DNA of 64,000 nucleotides, from NCBI RefSeq assembly GCF_001020205.1, contig NZ_CP011663.1, forward strand, positions 2,666,001-2,730,000. The letters are read 5' to 3'. The position numbers and the translations under genes are program-made. This stretch comes from Clostridium sporogenes. Lineage in GTDB: Bacteria > Bacillota > Clostridia > Clostridiales > Clostridiaceae. Of this stretch, positions 53,240 through 61,735 are shown piece after piece (positions within the stretch are counted from its first letter, which is position 1; every line of letters begins with the position of its first letter). Below the pieces are notes generated by a model. It did not search any database. It worked only from the letters and a program-made list of their open reading frames with translations, and had not been told where the DNA came from.

Positions 53240-53666
53240 GTATTAATTTTAAAATTATTTCATCTTTAAGCTGATAGCATCTACTTTCACTTAAATAAGT
53301 TTGCTCTGCTACTATTGGCCAACTGACTTTCCCTTGACCTTCAATGTACCTAATTCTAATCAATTCCCTTTCTTTATTACTTAAAACAATTAGAGAATTA
53401 TTAATTTTATTAATCAACAATTCTTTGTAATTTAACTCTTTATATAATTTTTCTAGGATTTTTTCTTTATTAATTATTTCTTCTTCAACCTGGCTAGTAA
53501 TTTTATATGTTGGTCCAGTTCTCTCTTCATATCCTACAGCTCCACAACCTTTGAAATTATTTTTAATATAATGAATTTCTAATTTAATATTATTTATTTC
53601 CTGTTGTATGTTTTTATAATTATATAATATACCCTCTAATTTTCTATATAGCTTATTTTTTTTCAT
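53214..53666 (-). CDS. Sigma-factor-like late transcription regulator (ArpU/RinA type)
   Basis: 150 residues: a helical coiled N-terminus, then VLSNKERELIRIRYIEGQGK, VSWPIVAEQTYLSESRCYQL, and KDEIILKLIPI, a sigma region 4-like helix-turn-helix as in phage late regulators ArpU and RinA. These proteins switch on packaging and head genes, and the gene stands just before that block. The CTATAG repeats overlap its 3' end. Confidence 0.8.
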   Translation of the reverse strand: MKKNKLYRKLEGILYNYKNIQQEINNIKLEIHYIKNNFKGCGAVGYEERTGPTYKITSQVEEEIINKEKILEKLYKELNYKELLINKINNSLIVLSNKERELIRIRYIEGQGKVSWPIVAEQTYLSESRCYQLKDEIILKLIPIVFIGEL

Positions 53667-53940
53667 GCTTGTCCTCCCTTGAATTTCCGCACACTAATGG
53701 ATTCCCATTACAAGCTGCTCTACATATAGATCTATCTTCACAGTTATAGCAACACTCTGCTCTACATATAGATCTATCTTCACAGTTATAGCAACACTCT
53801 TCTCCACACATAACCTTACCTAAATTACATTTATAATTTTTAGCATGTTTCATTAATTTGTTATTTTGTTTGCTTAATACCATTGTGGTTACTACACTTA
53901 CTACTGCAGTTATAAACAATATTATCTCTAGTTTAGTCAT
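53653..53940 (-). CDS. Membrane-anchored cysteine-rich protein with an exact internal duplication
   Basis: 95 residues. One membrane helix (EIILFITAVVSVVTTMVLS) precedes a cysteine-rich part in which the 14-residue unit ECCYNCEDRSICRA occurs twice in a row. Fourteen cysteines in about 50 residues suggest metal binding or disulfides. Family unknown. Confidence 0.55.
   Translation of the reverse strand: MTKLEIILFITAVVSVVTTMVLSKQNNKLMKHAKNYKCNLGKVMCGEECCYNCEDRSICRAECCYNCEDRSICRAACNGNPLVCGNSREDKHEKK
53717..53800. repeat. Perfect tandem duplication, 2 x 42 bp
   Basis: 53717-53758 and 53759-53800 are identical and in frame within the cysteine-rich gene; identity without silent changes points to a recent event. 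Confidence 0.9.
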
Positions 53941-54128
53941 ACTGCTTTTACCCTCCTAATTTCTTTTCCCTTTAGGTTGTAGACTATCCCATGATCCATA
54001 TCTATCTTTGCTTTTATTCTTTTTCTGCCTCTCTTTAAAACGCATGGATAAGTTATTGTGTAATTTTCCTCAAATAGCTTATACTCACCATCCAAGAACT
54101 TGTCCAATCTATCCCTCCATGCTTCCAT
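53937..54128 (-). CDS. Hypothetical phage protein, 63 aa
   Basis: MEAWRDRLDKFLDGEYKLFE, then CVLKRGRKRIKAKIDMDHG and a basic end. Small, soluble, basic in its second half; possibly DNA-binding. Start codon overlaps nothing; stop overlaps the next gene start by four bases. Confidence 0.45.
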   Translation of the reverse strand: MEAWRDRLDKFLDGEYKLFEENYTITYPCVLKRGRKRIKAKIDMDHGIVYNLKGKEIRRVKAV

Positions 54129-54216
54129 TATTAACCCTCCCTTATATTATCGTTTTATTACACTAGTACAGTTAAGGTGTAGAAATACATGGTTTAATCC
54201 ACACACCTATTTAGTT

Positions 54217-54444
54217 TTAAAACTGTCTTTTCCAAATAACTTTTATACTCTTATATTTCTCTTTTAATGTTTCATACAACTCAGTTACCTGTAATCCTGT
54301 ATTTTCTCCATTGCAAAACCAAACCCCATATTCGCTATCTTTATTAGGCTTTCTATATCTTAACTGGAGCTTTTTATCATCACATTGTAAGTTAACATTA
54401 CAATGTGTCATAAGCACTAAATAAACATTATCTCTTTTCGCCAT
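54217..54444 (-). CDS. Hypothetical phage protein, 75 aa
   Basis: ATG at 54442-54444 after GAGGTGGAAC; upstream frame has no ribosome site. MAKRDNVYLVLMTHCNVNLQ..., ends KSIKVIWKRQF. Unknown family. Confidence 0.5.
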   Translation of the reverse strand: MAKRDNVYLVLMTHCNVNLQCDDKKLQLRYRKPNKDSEYGVWFCNGENTGLQVTELYETLKEKYKSIKVIWKRQF

Positions 54445-54461
54445 TGTTCCACCTCTTTCCA

Positions 54462-54788
54462 TTAGTAAGTTAATCTTTGACCGCAGTTTGAACAATACTT
54501 CCAATTCACTGCTGATTTACAAACTGGGCATGCTTGACTTATTGTTTTTGTTCTTATAACCTTCTTAGGTACTTGTTTTTCTAATATTCCTATAACTAAT
54601 TCATCATAAGGACTTCCATAACCATTGAAATATTCTATAGCTTTTTTTATTTCTTTGTCTGTATTTTCTTTTCTTGCTTTTAACTCCTTATATTCTGCAT
54701 CTGCTTTCTCTATTTCTTTTGCAAGTTCCAGATTCTTTTTAATAGCTTTTCTTATTTCTTCTTCTGGATCTATTTTATGAAATGGCAT
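54462..54788 (-). CDS. Coiled-coil protein with C-terminal zinc ribbon, 108 aa
   Basis: A helical first part (PEEEIRKAIKKNLELAKEIE) is followed by QACPVCKSAVNWKYCSNCGQ, a treble-clef or ribbon zinc site. Function unknown; it follows the recombinase gene by 13 bases. Confidence 0.55.
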   Translation of the reverse strand: MPFHKIDPEEEIRKAIKKNLELAKEIEKADAEYKELKARKENTDKEIKKAIEYFNGYGSPYDELVIGILEKQVPKKVIRTKTISQACPVCKSAVNWKYCSNCGQRLTY

Positions 54789-54801
54789 TTATTTCACCTT
54801 C

Positions 54802-55797
54802 CTAAGATATCTTTTTGTATTCATATTTGATATTTTCTTCGCTCAATTGTGCATAAATTTGTGTAGTTGCTGGACTTTCATGGCCCATTAAATGTTGTAT
54901 GACTGGCATTGGCATACCAGCGTTTAGTTTACTAGTAGCAAAACTATGTCTGAATAAATGAGGGTAAATAGATTTGTTTATGCCTGCCCTCTTTGCTATC
55001 TTTTTAATCTCTCTTTGTATAGATCTTCCACCCAATCTTGTATGTGGTCTCTTAGATGTAACAAATAATGCTTGGTTGTTATCTTCTCTAGTTAGCAAAT
55101 ATTTTTTTAATAATATTTTAGCTTTTATACTAAAATATACCTTACGTTCTTTATCCCCCTTACCAACTACAAATAAGCTCATTTCATGCCAATTAATATC
55201 ATCTTTATTTATTTCAACAATTTCGCTTAATCTGCACCCAGTACTTATTAGGAACTCTATTAAAGCTTCTTCTCTATCTGTTTTACATGCTTGTCTTAGT
55301 AATTCTATTTCTTCTTCTGTTAATGGTCTTCTTACTCTTTTAGGCTCTTTAGTTTGCTTTAACTTCTTTGCTGGATTTTTAGGAATATACTCCTCTTCAT
55401 GTAACCAACCAAAGAAACTTTTTAATATAGAGATTTGTCCATTTATACTAGTTGCTTTCATACCCTTGCATCTAACCGCTAAAAACATCCTTAAATCCAT
55501 TGTATTTATAGTCGCTAAAGGTTTTCTTAAGTGATCCGCAAATATTGCTAAATTGTATTGATAGTTTTTTAATGTTTTTAAGCTTAGCCCATCCAGCTTT
55601 TTAGATGCTAGATATATCTGTAATTTCTCCTCTATATCACTACTTACAAGAGCCGTCTCTTCTGACAATATACGGTATTTATATAGCACCTCTTCTATTA
55701 TAGTTCTGGCCTTAAGCTGGTCTATATCTGGAAATTCTAAAGATAATTTTCCAACCAATTTAATTACAACTTCTTCTTTACTACTTGTACTATACAT
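54802..55797 (-). CDS. Tyrosine recombinase (XerC/D-like)
   Basis: 331 residues: SAM-like N-terminal domain (LASKKLDGLSLKTLKNYQYN), then the catalytic domain with the first Arg in LISTGCRLSEIVEIN, a Lys strand (VVGKGDKERKVYFS), HLFRHSFATS, LMGHESPATTQIYAQ with the Tyr nucleophile. It could integrate the prophage or resolve dimers. It lies inside the phage between early and late genes, not at the left end, which is unusual for an integrase. Confidence 0.93.
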   Translation of the reverse strand: MYSTSSKEEVVIKLVGKLSLEFPDIDQLKARTIIEEVLYKYRILSEETALVSSDIEEKLQIYLASKKLDGLSLKTLKNYQYNLAIFADHLRKPLATINTMDLRMFLAVRCKGMKATSINGQISILKSFFGWLHEEEYIPKNPAKKLKQTKEPKRVRRPLTEEEIELLRQACKTDREEALIEFLISTGCRLSEIVEINKDDINWHEMSLFVVGKGDKERKVYFSIKAKILLKKYLLTREDNNQALFVTSKRPHTRLGGRSIQREIKKIAKRAGINKSIYPHLFRHSFATSKLNAGMPMPVIQHLMGHESPATTQIYAQLSEENIKYEYKKIS

Positions 55798-55871
55798 ATA
55801 AATACCTCCTTGTATATTGCCATTAAGGCCAGTTTAATTTTGATAGAATTATGATTTAATATTTAATCCTC

Positions 55872-56039
55872 CTAAATTGAAAATCTATTTACTATATTTA
55901 GTAATTCCTTCTCAGAAGCTTGGTATTCATGAATATACTGATAACCACTCCAGTTATCTACTCCACAAGCTTCTAAGGCATCTAGCTTATCCTCAGCTTG
56001 TAATAATTCTAAAAATCTTTGTTCACTTATTTGTACCAT
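55872..56039 (-). CDS. Small conserved phage protein, 55 aa
   Basis: MVQISEQRFLELLQAEDKLD, then ALEACGVDNWSGYQYIHEYQ. This type is common in early regions of Firmicute phages; function unknown. It precedes the recombinase gene with a GGAGGG-type site. Confidence 0.6.
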   Translation of the reverse strand: MVQISEQRFLELLQAEDKLDALEACGVDNWSGYQYIHEYQASEKELLNIVNRFSI

Positions 56040-56131
56040 TTAATATTCCTCCCTTAATAGGTATAGTAGCCTTATTATTTATATATATTATTCTTATTAT
56101 CATTTTGTTGTACTTAATCTTTGAATTGCGA

Positions 56132-56257
56132 CTATTTTTTAAATATCCTTTTTTCTTTTGAAGTATCTATATCCTTGCTTTTACAATTAGGACATTCAGA
56201 ACCCTTACTCCCTCCATAGACACAATATATTGTTCCACATTTTAAGCATTTAGCCAT
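56132..56257 (-). CDS. Small zinc-ribbon protein, 41 aa
   Basis: MAKCLKCGTIYCVYGGSKGS, then ECPNCKSKDI: four cysteines in two CxxC knuckles, a minimal zinc ribbon, then a basic end. The ribosome site is GGTGAGTATAT. Confidence 0.6.
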   Translation of the reverse strand: MAKCLKCGTIYCVYGGSKGSECPNCKSKDIDTSKEKRIFKK

Positions 56258-56292
56258 ATATACTCACCACTTTCTGATAATTGAATTACGAA

Positions 56293-56445
56293 TTAATTTC
56301 TGTTAAATCCATATTTATTAATAAGCATATCCCCTATACTTTTACGTACACTTATAGCTTTTTTCTTAGCCTTATAAAAACTTATATTATTTATTTTCAT
56401 TTCTAACTTTGCTAACCTAACAATATACTTTTGATAGTTATTCAT
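56293..56445 (-). CDS. Small basic protein, 50 aa
   Basis: MNNYQKYIVRLAKLEMKINN, then KAKKKAISVRKSIGDMLINK. Basic and helical, ribosome site AAGGAGTTAT. Unknown. Confidence 0.5.
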   Translation of the reverse strand: MNNYQKYIVRLAKLEMKINNISFYKAKKKAISVRKSIGDMLINKYGFNRN

Positions 56446-56472
56446 ATAATAACTCCTTACTTCGTCATAATT

Positions 56473-56805
56473 TCATATTCCGACTCTCTTTTCTCTTTGT
56501 CCCTGCTCTCCTTTGTTCCATAGCATTCTAGTAAATTCATGTATATATTGCATCTGCCTATATTTTCTATAGCAATAATCTTTAAAATCTGTCTTATTAA
56601 ACTTTTCTTTTAATGCTAACTTTCCAGCGTTAGATGCTATATTCGCCCATCTATCTGAAAGGACCCACGCTTTTTTACTTATTTCAAATGCGGTTAAATG
56701 GTCCTCCGTACTTAGGTTTAAAAATCTATTTGCTATATCATAATACTGATTCACATCTTCAGGAAACAGACTATCAAAGTCCGTTCCCTTTCTTTCTATT
56801 ACCAT
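56473..56805 (-). CDS. Hypothetical early phage protein, 110 aa
   Basis: ATG at 56803-56805, six bases after AGGT. MVIERKGTDFDSLFPEDVNQ, then YDIANRFLNLSTEDHLTAFE, a helical protein. No family recognised; co-directional with the gene upstream. Confidence 0.5.
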   Translation of the reverse strand: MVIERKGTDFDSLFPEDVNQYYDIANRFLNLSTEDHLTAFEISKKAWVLSDRWANIASNAGKLALKEKFNKTDFKDYCYRKYRQMQYIHEFTRMLWNKGEQGQREKRVGI

Positions 56806-56813
56806 GGGCATAC

Positions 56814-57722
56814 CTATTTAACCATTTCAAAAACTTGCTTGTACTCTTCTGTAAAGTTTTCTAGCTGTTCTATATTTTCAAAACTTATAGTAGCATTATC
56901 TTTTGTTAACACTATTCCTTCCCCTGTTGTACCTGTATATATGCCATTCTTCCCTTCGACTTTAATTGTTTTTATTACCTTTTCTTCTAAAACTTTTAAT
57001 CCTTCCACTTTTACCTCTTCCTTACTTTGTATTTTTTTAGATTCTTCTTGCAAATCTTGTGTTTGCTTTTTATCTGTTTTTTCTACCTTAGTAATCTTAT
57101 TATTCATAAATTCTTTTTTCCATTTGTAATAATAAGTTTGTGCTGTGCTTTCTGTAAAACTGAACTCCTTTATAGCATGTTTAATCATTTCCTCACCATT
57201 CCAGCTTTTTAAATGGTCAGTGAAATATTCATATACATCTTCTCTAGATACTCTATTTTCTGTATATCCCTTTTCTTTTTTTACTTTGGTATAAACATTT
57301 AACAACATACTTTTACTTAATTTAGGAAACTTAAATACTAAATCATCTATAGCTTGCTTTTTACTTACTCCCTTCTTAAGTAATTCTTCTATATATTCCT
57401 TAACTTCTTTGTCTATTTTGGCCATATCTACATTCTCCTTTTCTAATTCAATAATTTTTCTATTGTCCTCTTCCATTAATTCAGTTATTTTTAGTTCTAA
57501 TTTATATACTTCATCTGTTGTATATCCTTCATCAATTAGCACCGCACTTATTGCTCTATCCGCTATTTCTGAAAAGTTATCTATATATTTTTTAGTCATT
57601 GCTTTAGCTTTTTCCGTTGCTGCAATATTAATTAACTTAGTTTGTTGTGGGGTTAATTCTTGTATTGTTCCTAAATTTTTCTTTAGATCTCTTTCTTGCT
57701 GCCTTCTCTGTTGTCTATTCAT
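56814..57722 (-). CDS. Helical early phage protein with HTH-like middle, 302 aa
   Basis: ATG at 57720-57722 after GAGGTGGTCG. A basic start (MNRQQRRQQERDLKKNLGTI), then a helical domain, then KGVSKKQAIDDLVFKFPKLS and AIKEFSFTESTAQTYYYKWK, two helix-turn-helix-like segments of the type found in DNA-binding proteins, and a Lys/Glu-rich tail. A role in early regulation or recombination is possible. Confidence 0.5.
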   Translation of the reverse strand: MNRQQRRQQERDLKKNLGTIQELTPQQTKLINIAATEKAKAMTKKYIDNFSEIADRAISAVLIDEGYTTDEVYKLELKITELMEEDNRKIIELEKENVDMAKIDKEVKEYIEELLKKGVSKKQAIDDLVFKFPKLSKSMLLNVYTKVKKEKGYTENRVSREDVYEYFTDHLKSWNGEEMIKHAIKEFSFTESTAQTYYYKWKKEFMNNKITKVEKTDKKQTQDLQEESKKIQSKEEVKVEGLKVLEEKVIKTIKVEGKNGIYTGTTGEGIVLTKDNATISFENIEQLENFTEEYKQVFEMVK

Positions 57723-57766
57723 TCGACCACCTCTAAACTTCCTTTTAAGGGGCATATAGCCCCGAT

Positions 57767-58396
57767 CTATTTAGCTGCCTTCAGATTAAATTTTAATTGC
57801 TTGTCTGCTTTTTTAAGCATTTTAAAATCTTCATCTTCAAATCCTTCTAACAAGTTAGGTATTGGGCTTAAAGTAGTTTCCCATCCTAATCCTAAGTTCC
57901 CTATTACCTCTTTCCATCCTTTAACGTCTGGTTCTATTAGCTTGTCCCCATCTATCTGTTTTAAGCAGCTATATATGTGTGCTACTACTTGCTCTTTTGA
58001 TATTCTAGACATCCAAAATTCTCTACTCTCTATAATAAATTTATATCCTGTAAGCTCTGTAACTTGTTTTGGCGCTTTCTTAATCCACATAACATCATCA
58101 GATTTACTCATTTCATCTCCTACATAATCTATGTCCTCAATAAATAAAATCTTTTCCACATTAACACGACTTAACTCTGGAACCTGTCCCATAAGATTTT
58201 GTTTAATTTTTAAGGCCATAGGTTGATATATATCATTTTTAATCCAATGCTTAATATCATACTTTCCATTACCTAGAGCTCTTATTTTTTCAATTTTTCC
58301 GTCTCCTGTAGCTTCTGCATACTGTAAGTTATAACCTATACATTCTATTTCCTTTACTTCTCCTGTTAGCTCATTAAGTATTTTTATTTTTGGCAT
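57767..58396 (-). CDS. Putative phage metallopeptidase-like protein, 209 aa
   Basis: The central ELSRVNVEKILFIEDIDY, VTELTGYKFIIESREFWMS and SKEQVVAHIYSCLKQID segments resemble putative phage metallopeptidases, where a helix HExxH-like motif is expected. Here only one histidine is present in VVAHIYSCL, so activity is doubtful. Overlaps the DUF1064 gene. Confidence 0.4.
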   Translation of the reverse strand: MPKIKILNELTGEVKEIECIGYNLQYAEATGDGKIEKIRALGNGKYDIKHWIKNDIYQPMALKIKQNLMGQVPELSRVNVEKILFIEDIDYVGDEMSKSDDVMWIKKAPKQVTELTGYKFIIESREFWMSRISKEQVVAHIYSCLKQIDGDKLIEPDVKGWKEVIGNLGLGWETTLSPIPNLLEGFEDEDFKMLKKADKQLKFNLKAAK

Positions 58397-58806
58397 TTCT
58401 TATTCCCCTTTCTAATCTTTTTTAACTCGTCATATTCTATCCATCCAGTTGAACTATACTTTAAGGATCTTGCTACCCATGTAAGTTTTAAATCTGGATA
58501 TTTATAATCAAACATTTTTCTTCTCATATTTCCTTGTTGGGTTTCAGTTCCTTTAACATCTATAAGCTCCTCTGAACCATCTAAATGATATATTAAAAAA
58601 TCTGGTGCATATGTTATTGCTTTGTGTGTCTTTCCGTACTTCTTAAAGCTTGGTTGCAGTTCATACTTAGGCTGTCGCTCAAAATTTAATATCTTATCTT
58701 TAGCCTTTAGTTCCTTAAGATATAAATAATATTTGCCTTCATCCTTACTATCAAAAGTAATTCCATCTATAACAATTTTCTTAGCTCCATATTTGCTCCT
58801 ATTCAC
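58384..58806 (-). CDS. DUF1064 family nuclease
   Basis: 140 residues. NRSKYGAKKIVIDGITFDSK, then DEGKYYLYLKELKAK, YAPDFLIYHLDGSEELIDVK and a final WVARSLKYSSTGWIEYDELK are DUF1064. The ExK-type strand (ELIDVKG) and PDF give a PD-(D/E)XK nuclease; these proteins probably act in phage recombination as Holliday junction or VRR-type nucleases. Confidence 0.85.
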   Translation of the reverse strand: MNRSKYGAKKIVIDGITFDSKDEGKYYLYLKELKAKDKILNFERQPKYELQPSFKKYGKTHKAITYAPDFLIYHLDGSEELIDVKGTETQQGNMRRKMFDYKYPDLKLTWVARSLKYSSTGWIEYDELKKIRKGNKKCQK

Positions 58807-58964
58807 CTTTGCCCCTCCAATCTAATATTCCTTTTGCTGCTCTTTTTTCTGCATCTATTCATGCTTTCTCTCACCATAGCTCTATATTCCTGTTCTCTCC
58901 TACGCCTTCTTTTTGCTTGTGCTTTTAATATGTTTTTTGCAAACTCCTCTTTGCTTATTTCCAT
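58803..58964 (-). CDS. Small Arg-rich protein, 53 aa
   Basis: ATG at 58962-58964 after CGAGGTGTTTTT. MEISKEEFAKNILKAQAKRR..., very rich in Arg and Lys (KRRRRREQEYR). Probably binds nucleic acid. Its stop overlaps the DUF1064 start by four bases. Confidence 0.55.
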   Translation of the reverse strand: MEISKEEFAKNILKAQAKRRRRREQEYRAMVRESMNRCRKKSSKRNIRLEGQR

Positions 58965-58996
58965 AAAAACACCTCGTATTACTGTTTTAGTATTGT

Positions 58997-59047
58997 AATA
59001 CACCGTAGGTATAAAAGTACCTAGAGTAAGCCTATACCTACAGTATT
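58997..59047. promoter_or_regulatory. Inverted repeat between early genes
   Basis: GTAGGTATA (59005-59013) and TATACCTAC (59033-59041), with AATAC/GTATT flanks, could be an operator or RNA hairpin. Confidence 0.45.
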
Positions 59048-59054
59048 TAGTTAA

Positions 59055-59210
59055 CTAACTTATTTCCTCTGCATCTTCTTTTCTTATAATCCCATCTTTA
59101 GTTATATAATCTTTTGCTGGATAACTTAATTTTTCTACCTTATATGTTTTACCTACTTTATTTTTGTACCAAGAATCTTTATTGCAGCATTTCATAATTA
59201 TTACTTTCAT
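59055..59210 (-). CDS. Hypothetical phage protein, 51 aa
   Basis: MKVIIMKCCNKDSWYKNKVG, then KTYKVEKLSYPAKDYITKDG, looks like a small beta-barrel (SH3-like). It overlaps the preceding gene stop by four bases (ATGA). Confidence 0.55.
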   Translation of the reverse strand: MKVIIMKCCNKDSWYKNKVGKTYKVEKLSYPAKDYITKDGIIRKEDAEEIS

Positions 59211-59398
59211 AGTTTCATCTCTTTCCAATTCTTTAATATATCTATAGGTTCATTATCCTTCTTAGGATATTGTTGGAGTGTTGCAGTTGCTATTCTATTT
59301 CCTAAATGTCTCTTAAAATATTTCATATGATCTACAAAATCTTTCATAGTATAAGTTACTTTACTGCCATCTTTACAAGTTATTATTAATTTTTTCAA
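59207..59398 (-). CDS. Hypothetical phage protein, 63 aa
   Basis: MKKLIITCKDGSKVTYTMKD, then FKRHLGNRIATATLQQYPK. Small alpha/beta protein of unknown role in the early operon. Confidence 0.5.
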   Translation of the reverse strand: MKKLIITCKDGSKVTYTMKDFVDHMKYFKRHLGNRIATATLQQYPKKDNEPIDILKNWKEMKL

Positions 59399-59417
59399 TT
59401 ATATCCCTCCATCACAG

Positions 59418-59897
59418 TTAATACCCTTCTTGTTGCCTTTTAATGTTTGTCTCATACTTTTCCAAATAAGACTGATCCATTTCTTCTAATGTTATTCCCA
59501 AACTCAATCCTAATCCTATTATTGATAACAATATTGAGTACTCTTGTAATACAAATTTATATACTAATAAAAATGCTTCATTAATTTCTTTATTGTCTCT
59601 TTTTATACTATGCATAGATTTTGTATTATCTAATATATCATCTGATGTCTGATTTAACTGATTTTCTAAACTAAGAGCCAAATGTAAACAGTCTGCAAAT
59701 TCCTCTAGGACCTTTTCTCTATTTATTTCTTTATGTTGTTTCCAATGCTTAAAACTCTGTACTTCATTTGCTAACTCTCCGAGTTCAACTAATAAAGCTA
59801 ATTTCATGCTTTCATATGGATACTTTTTTATGCCTGCTCTTTCTAAAATTATTCCATCAAGTTCTTCCTGTTTCTTTAAAAGTTCTCTTAGATTCAT
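59418..59897 (-). CDS. Dimeric dUTPase (dUTPase_2 / MazG-like)
   Basis: 159 residues. LALLVELGELANEVQSFKHW and REKVLEEFADCLHLALSLEN are the ExxE and ExxD motifs of all-alpha dUTP pyrophosphatases. The enzyme removes dUTP to keep uracil out of DNA. It overlaps the AbrB-like gene by one base. Confidence 0.88.
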   Translation of the reverse strand: MNLRELLKKQEELDGIILERAGIKKYPYESMKLALLVELGELANEVQSFKHWKQHKEINREKVLEEFADCLHLALSLENQLNQTSDDILDNTKSMHSIKRDNKEINEAFLLVYKFVLQEYSILLSIIGLGLSLGITLEEMDQSYLEKYETNIKRQQEGY

Positions 59898-60136
59898 TAT
59901 TTCCCCAACTCCTTTAAACAGATTTTACAAATATTTTTACCTTTGAAGTTTATAACCTCTTTAGCTTCTCCACAAAATATACAAGCTGGTGCATATTTCT
60001 TTAATATGATTTGCTCACCTTCTGTATAAATTTCTAATCCATCACCTTCCTCTATATTTAAAGTTCTTCTTAATTCTTTAGGTATTACTATCCTTCCTAA
60101 CTCGTCTACTTTTCTTACAATTCCAGTTGATTTCAT
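59897..60136 (-). CDS. AbrB family regulator with zinc ribbon
   Basis: 79 residues: MKSTGIVRKVDELGRIVIPK followed by ELRRTLNIEEGDGLEIYTEG is the AbrB/SpoVT DNA-binding barrel; the C-terminus has a CxxC ... CxxC zinc site (ACIFCGEAKEV, ICKICLKEL). Such phage copies regulate early genes or interfere with host AbrB control. Confidence 0.92.
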   Translation of the reverse strand: MKSTGIVRKVDELGRIVIPKELRRTLNIEEGDGLEIYTEGEQIILKKYAPACIFCGEAKEVINFKGKNICKICLKELGK

Positions 60137-60167
60137 TTTTCATTCTCCTTCCTGGAGCCAAAGCTCC

Positions 60168-60968
60168 TTAACCTAATAATTCTTTTAATATTTGTGTTTT
60201 CTCTTTTGCTTTTTCTACTCTTATACTCTTTCCATCATTAAATACTGGAGTACACATTTCTAAGAGCCTATCATAAGTTCTTTTCTCATACCTATCTTGT
60301 AGTTCATTTAAAGATAAGTTAGTTGTAATTATAAGTGGTAACCCATTCCTATATCTGCTATCTAAAATGTTGTAAATTCTAGTTCTGCTCCAATCTGTGT
60401 TTTGCTCTGTTCCTAAATCATCTATTATCAATAAATCTGCATTTACTAAACTCTTTAATACTGTATCTTCACCCTCGTTGCCAAATCTATTATAAGTATC
60501 TTTTATACGCTCTAATAAAGCATTAATACTTACACATACTACTGGCACCATTTTAATTATTAATTCATTAGCTATACATGTTACTGTATGAGTTTTTCCA
60601 TTCCCTGGTTCTCCATATATTAAAAGTCCTATAGATTCCTTTTTCATGTCTTTAAACCTTTTTACATATTTATTTCCTATGCCATACATCTTTTTAGTTC
60701 CTTTATTAAAATCCCAATTTTGAAATTTACTGTTTTTAAATTTTTCATCCATAAGGCTATTATTCATAATTTGCTGAAGTCTTATCTGTTTTTCCTTGTT
60801 AGCTTGTATTTTTCCCTTTTCCTCAATATCTTTTTTTCTACACTCGCAAATTACTGGAACAATCATTGTTTTATTTAAAATCCTAATTTTCTTGTTTATA
60901 GGTTTACCGCATTTAGGACAAGTTTCTAACTTAAATTCCGATTCCTTCGTCTCTAAGCTTTTGACCAT
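60168..60968 (-). CDS. DnaC-like helicase loader
   Basis: 266 residues, ATG at 60966-60968 after AGGGGAAGTG. A zinc finger (ETCPKCGKPINKKI, then VICECRKKD) precedes the AAA+ core: Walker A IYGEPGNGKTHT, Walker B ADLLIIDDLGTEQ, sensor LIITTNLS, and YEKRTYDRLLEMC with the arginine finger. It loads the host replicative helicase at the phage origin; the initiator with iterons lies just upstream. Confidence 0.92.
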   Translation of the reverse strand: MVKSLETKESEFKLETCPKCGKPINKKIRILNKTMIVPVICECRKKDIEEKGKIQANKEKQIRLQQIMNNSLMDEKFKNSKFQNWDFNKGTKKMYGIGNKYVKRFKDMKKESIGLLIYGEPGNGKTHTVTCIANELIIKMVPVVCVSINALLERIKDTYNRFGNEGEDTVLKSLVNADLLIIDDLGTEQNTDWSRTRIYNILDSRYRNGLPLIITTNLSLNELQDRYEKRTYDRLLEMCTPVFNDGKSIRVEKAKEKTQILKELLG

Positions 60969-61719
60969 CACTTCCCCTATCTGTTCCACTTACTTCACCT
61001 TCTTCCTTTGCATTTATCCTTGCGTTTAATCCTCTTATAATTGGCTCGCAATATTTAAATGACTTGATTTTATCTCCCGCAAAACTAGGTTTAAATTTCT
61101 TAAATGCCAAATCTATACCTTGCTTTACTATCTCCAATCTAATTTCATCTTTTATTATTTTATTTATTGCTTCTAATTCCATAGGTTTTAAATGTAATTC
61201 TGTAGTTAATGCCTTAGAACAATAATAGTTAATTACTTCCTGCTGTATTTTTCTACTACTACATTTAATAGAAGAATCTTTTAATAGATTAATCTTTTGG
61301 TCGGGATTTAAATCCGTACCCTCTCGGATTTGTTTCCGTACCCCATTCGGATTTAAATCCGACCCATTATTGTACAAACCACTCGGATTTAAATTCGATA
61401 CTAGTTCTATATATGTTTTACCAACACTATAAAAAGAGTACGTTCCATTTTTTTTTATAGTTTTATGTTCAAGTATTCCTGATTTACACATCTTTTTTAA
61501 TCTTCTATAAACACTATCTTTTTTTAATTTTAGTATTGGTAATTGTTCAAGTATTGCTTCATATTTTATCCAATAGAAGGTTCTATCATTTAATATTCTT
61601 GAAACCATTGCTCCACTATCTTTAAAATCTATAAAATACCTTAGTATCAGTAAATCATCATTGTCTAGTCCAAGTTCTATTGCTTTTTCTTGGTTAAAAC
61701 CATGTATTGTATACTTCAA
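60931..61719 (-). CDS. Replication initiator (DnaD-like/winged helix) carrying origin iterons
   Basis: 262 residues. The N-terminal winged helix (LDNDDLLILRYFIDFKDSGA, then LKKDSVYRRLKKMCKSGILE) is followed by a linker with three LNP repeats (SNLNPSG, SDLNPNG, TDLNPDQ) coded by the iterons, then a DnaD-like helical domain. It would bind the iterons and bring in the DnaC partner. It overlaps the loader gene by 38 bases. Confidence 0.82.
   Translation of the reverse strand: MKYTIHGFNQEKAIELGLDNDDLLILRYFIDFKDSGAMVSRILNDRTFYWIKYEAILEQLPILKLKKDSVYRRLKKMCKSGILEHKTIKKNGTYSFYSVGKTYIELVSNLNPSGLYNNGSDLNPNGVRKQIREGTDLNPDQKINLLKDSSIKCSSRKIQQEVINYYCSKALTTELHLKPMELEAINKIIKDEIRLEIVKQGIDLAFKKFKPSFAGDKIKSFKYCEPIIRGLNARINAKEEGEVSGTDRGSDGQKLRDEGIGI
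61302..61397. repeat. Four iterons of a probable phage origin
   Basis: Copies of TCGGATTTAAATCCG, itself palindromic, at about 61302-61316 (one change), 61324-61338 (centre changed), 61347-61361 (perfect) and 61383-61397 (one change), inside the initiator gene. Confidence 0.75.
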
Positions 61720-61735
61720 GCTATATCAGCTCCTT

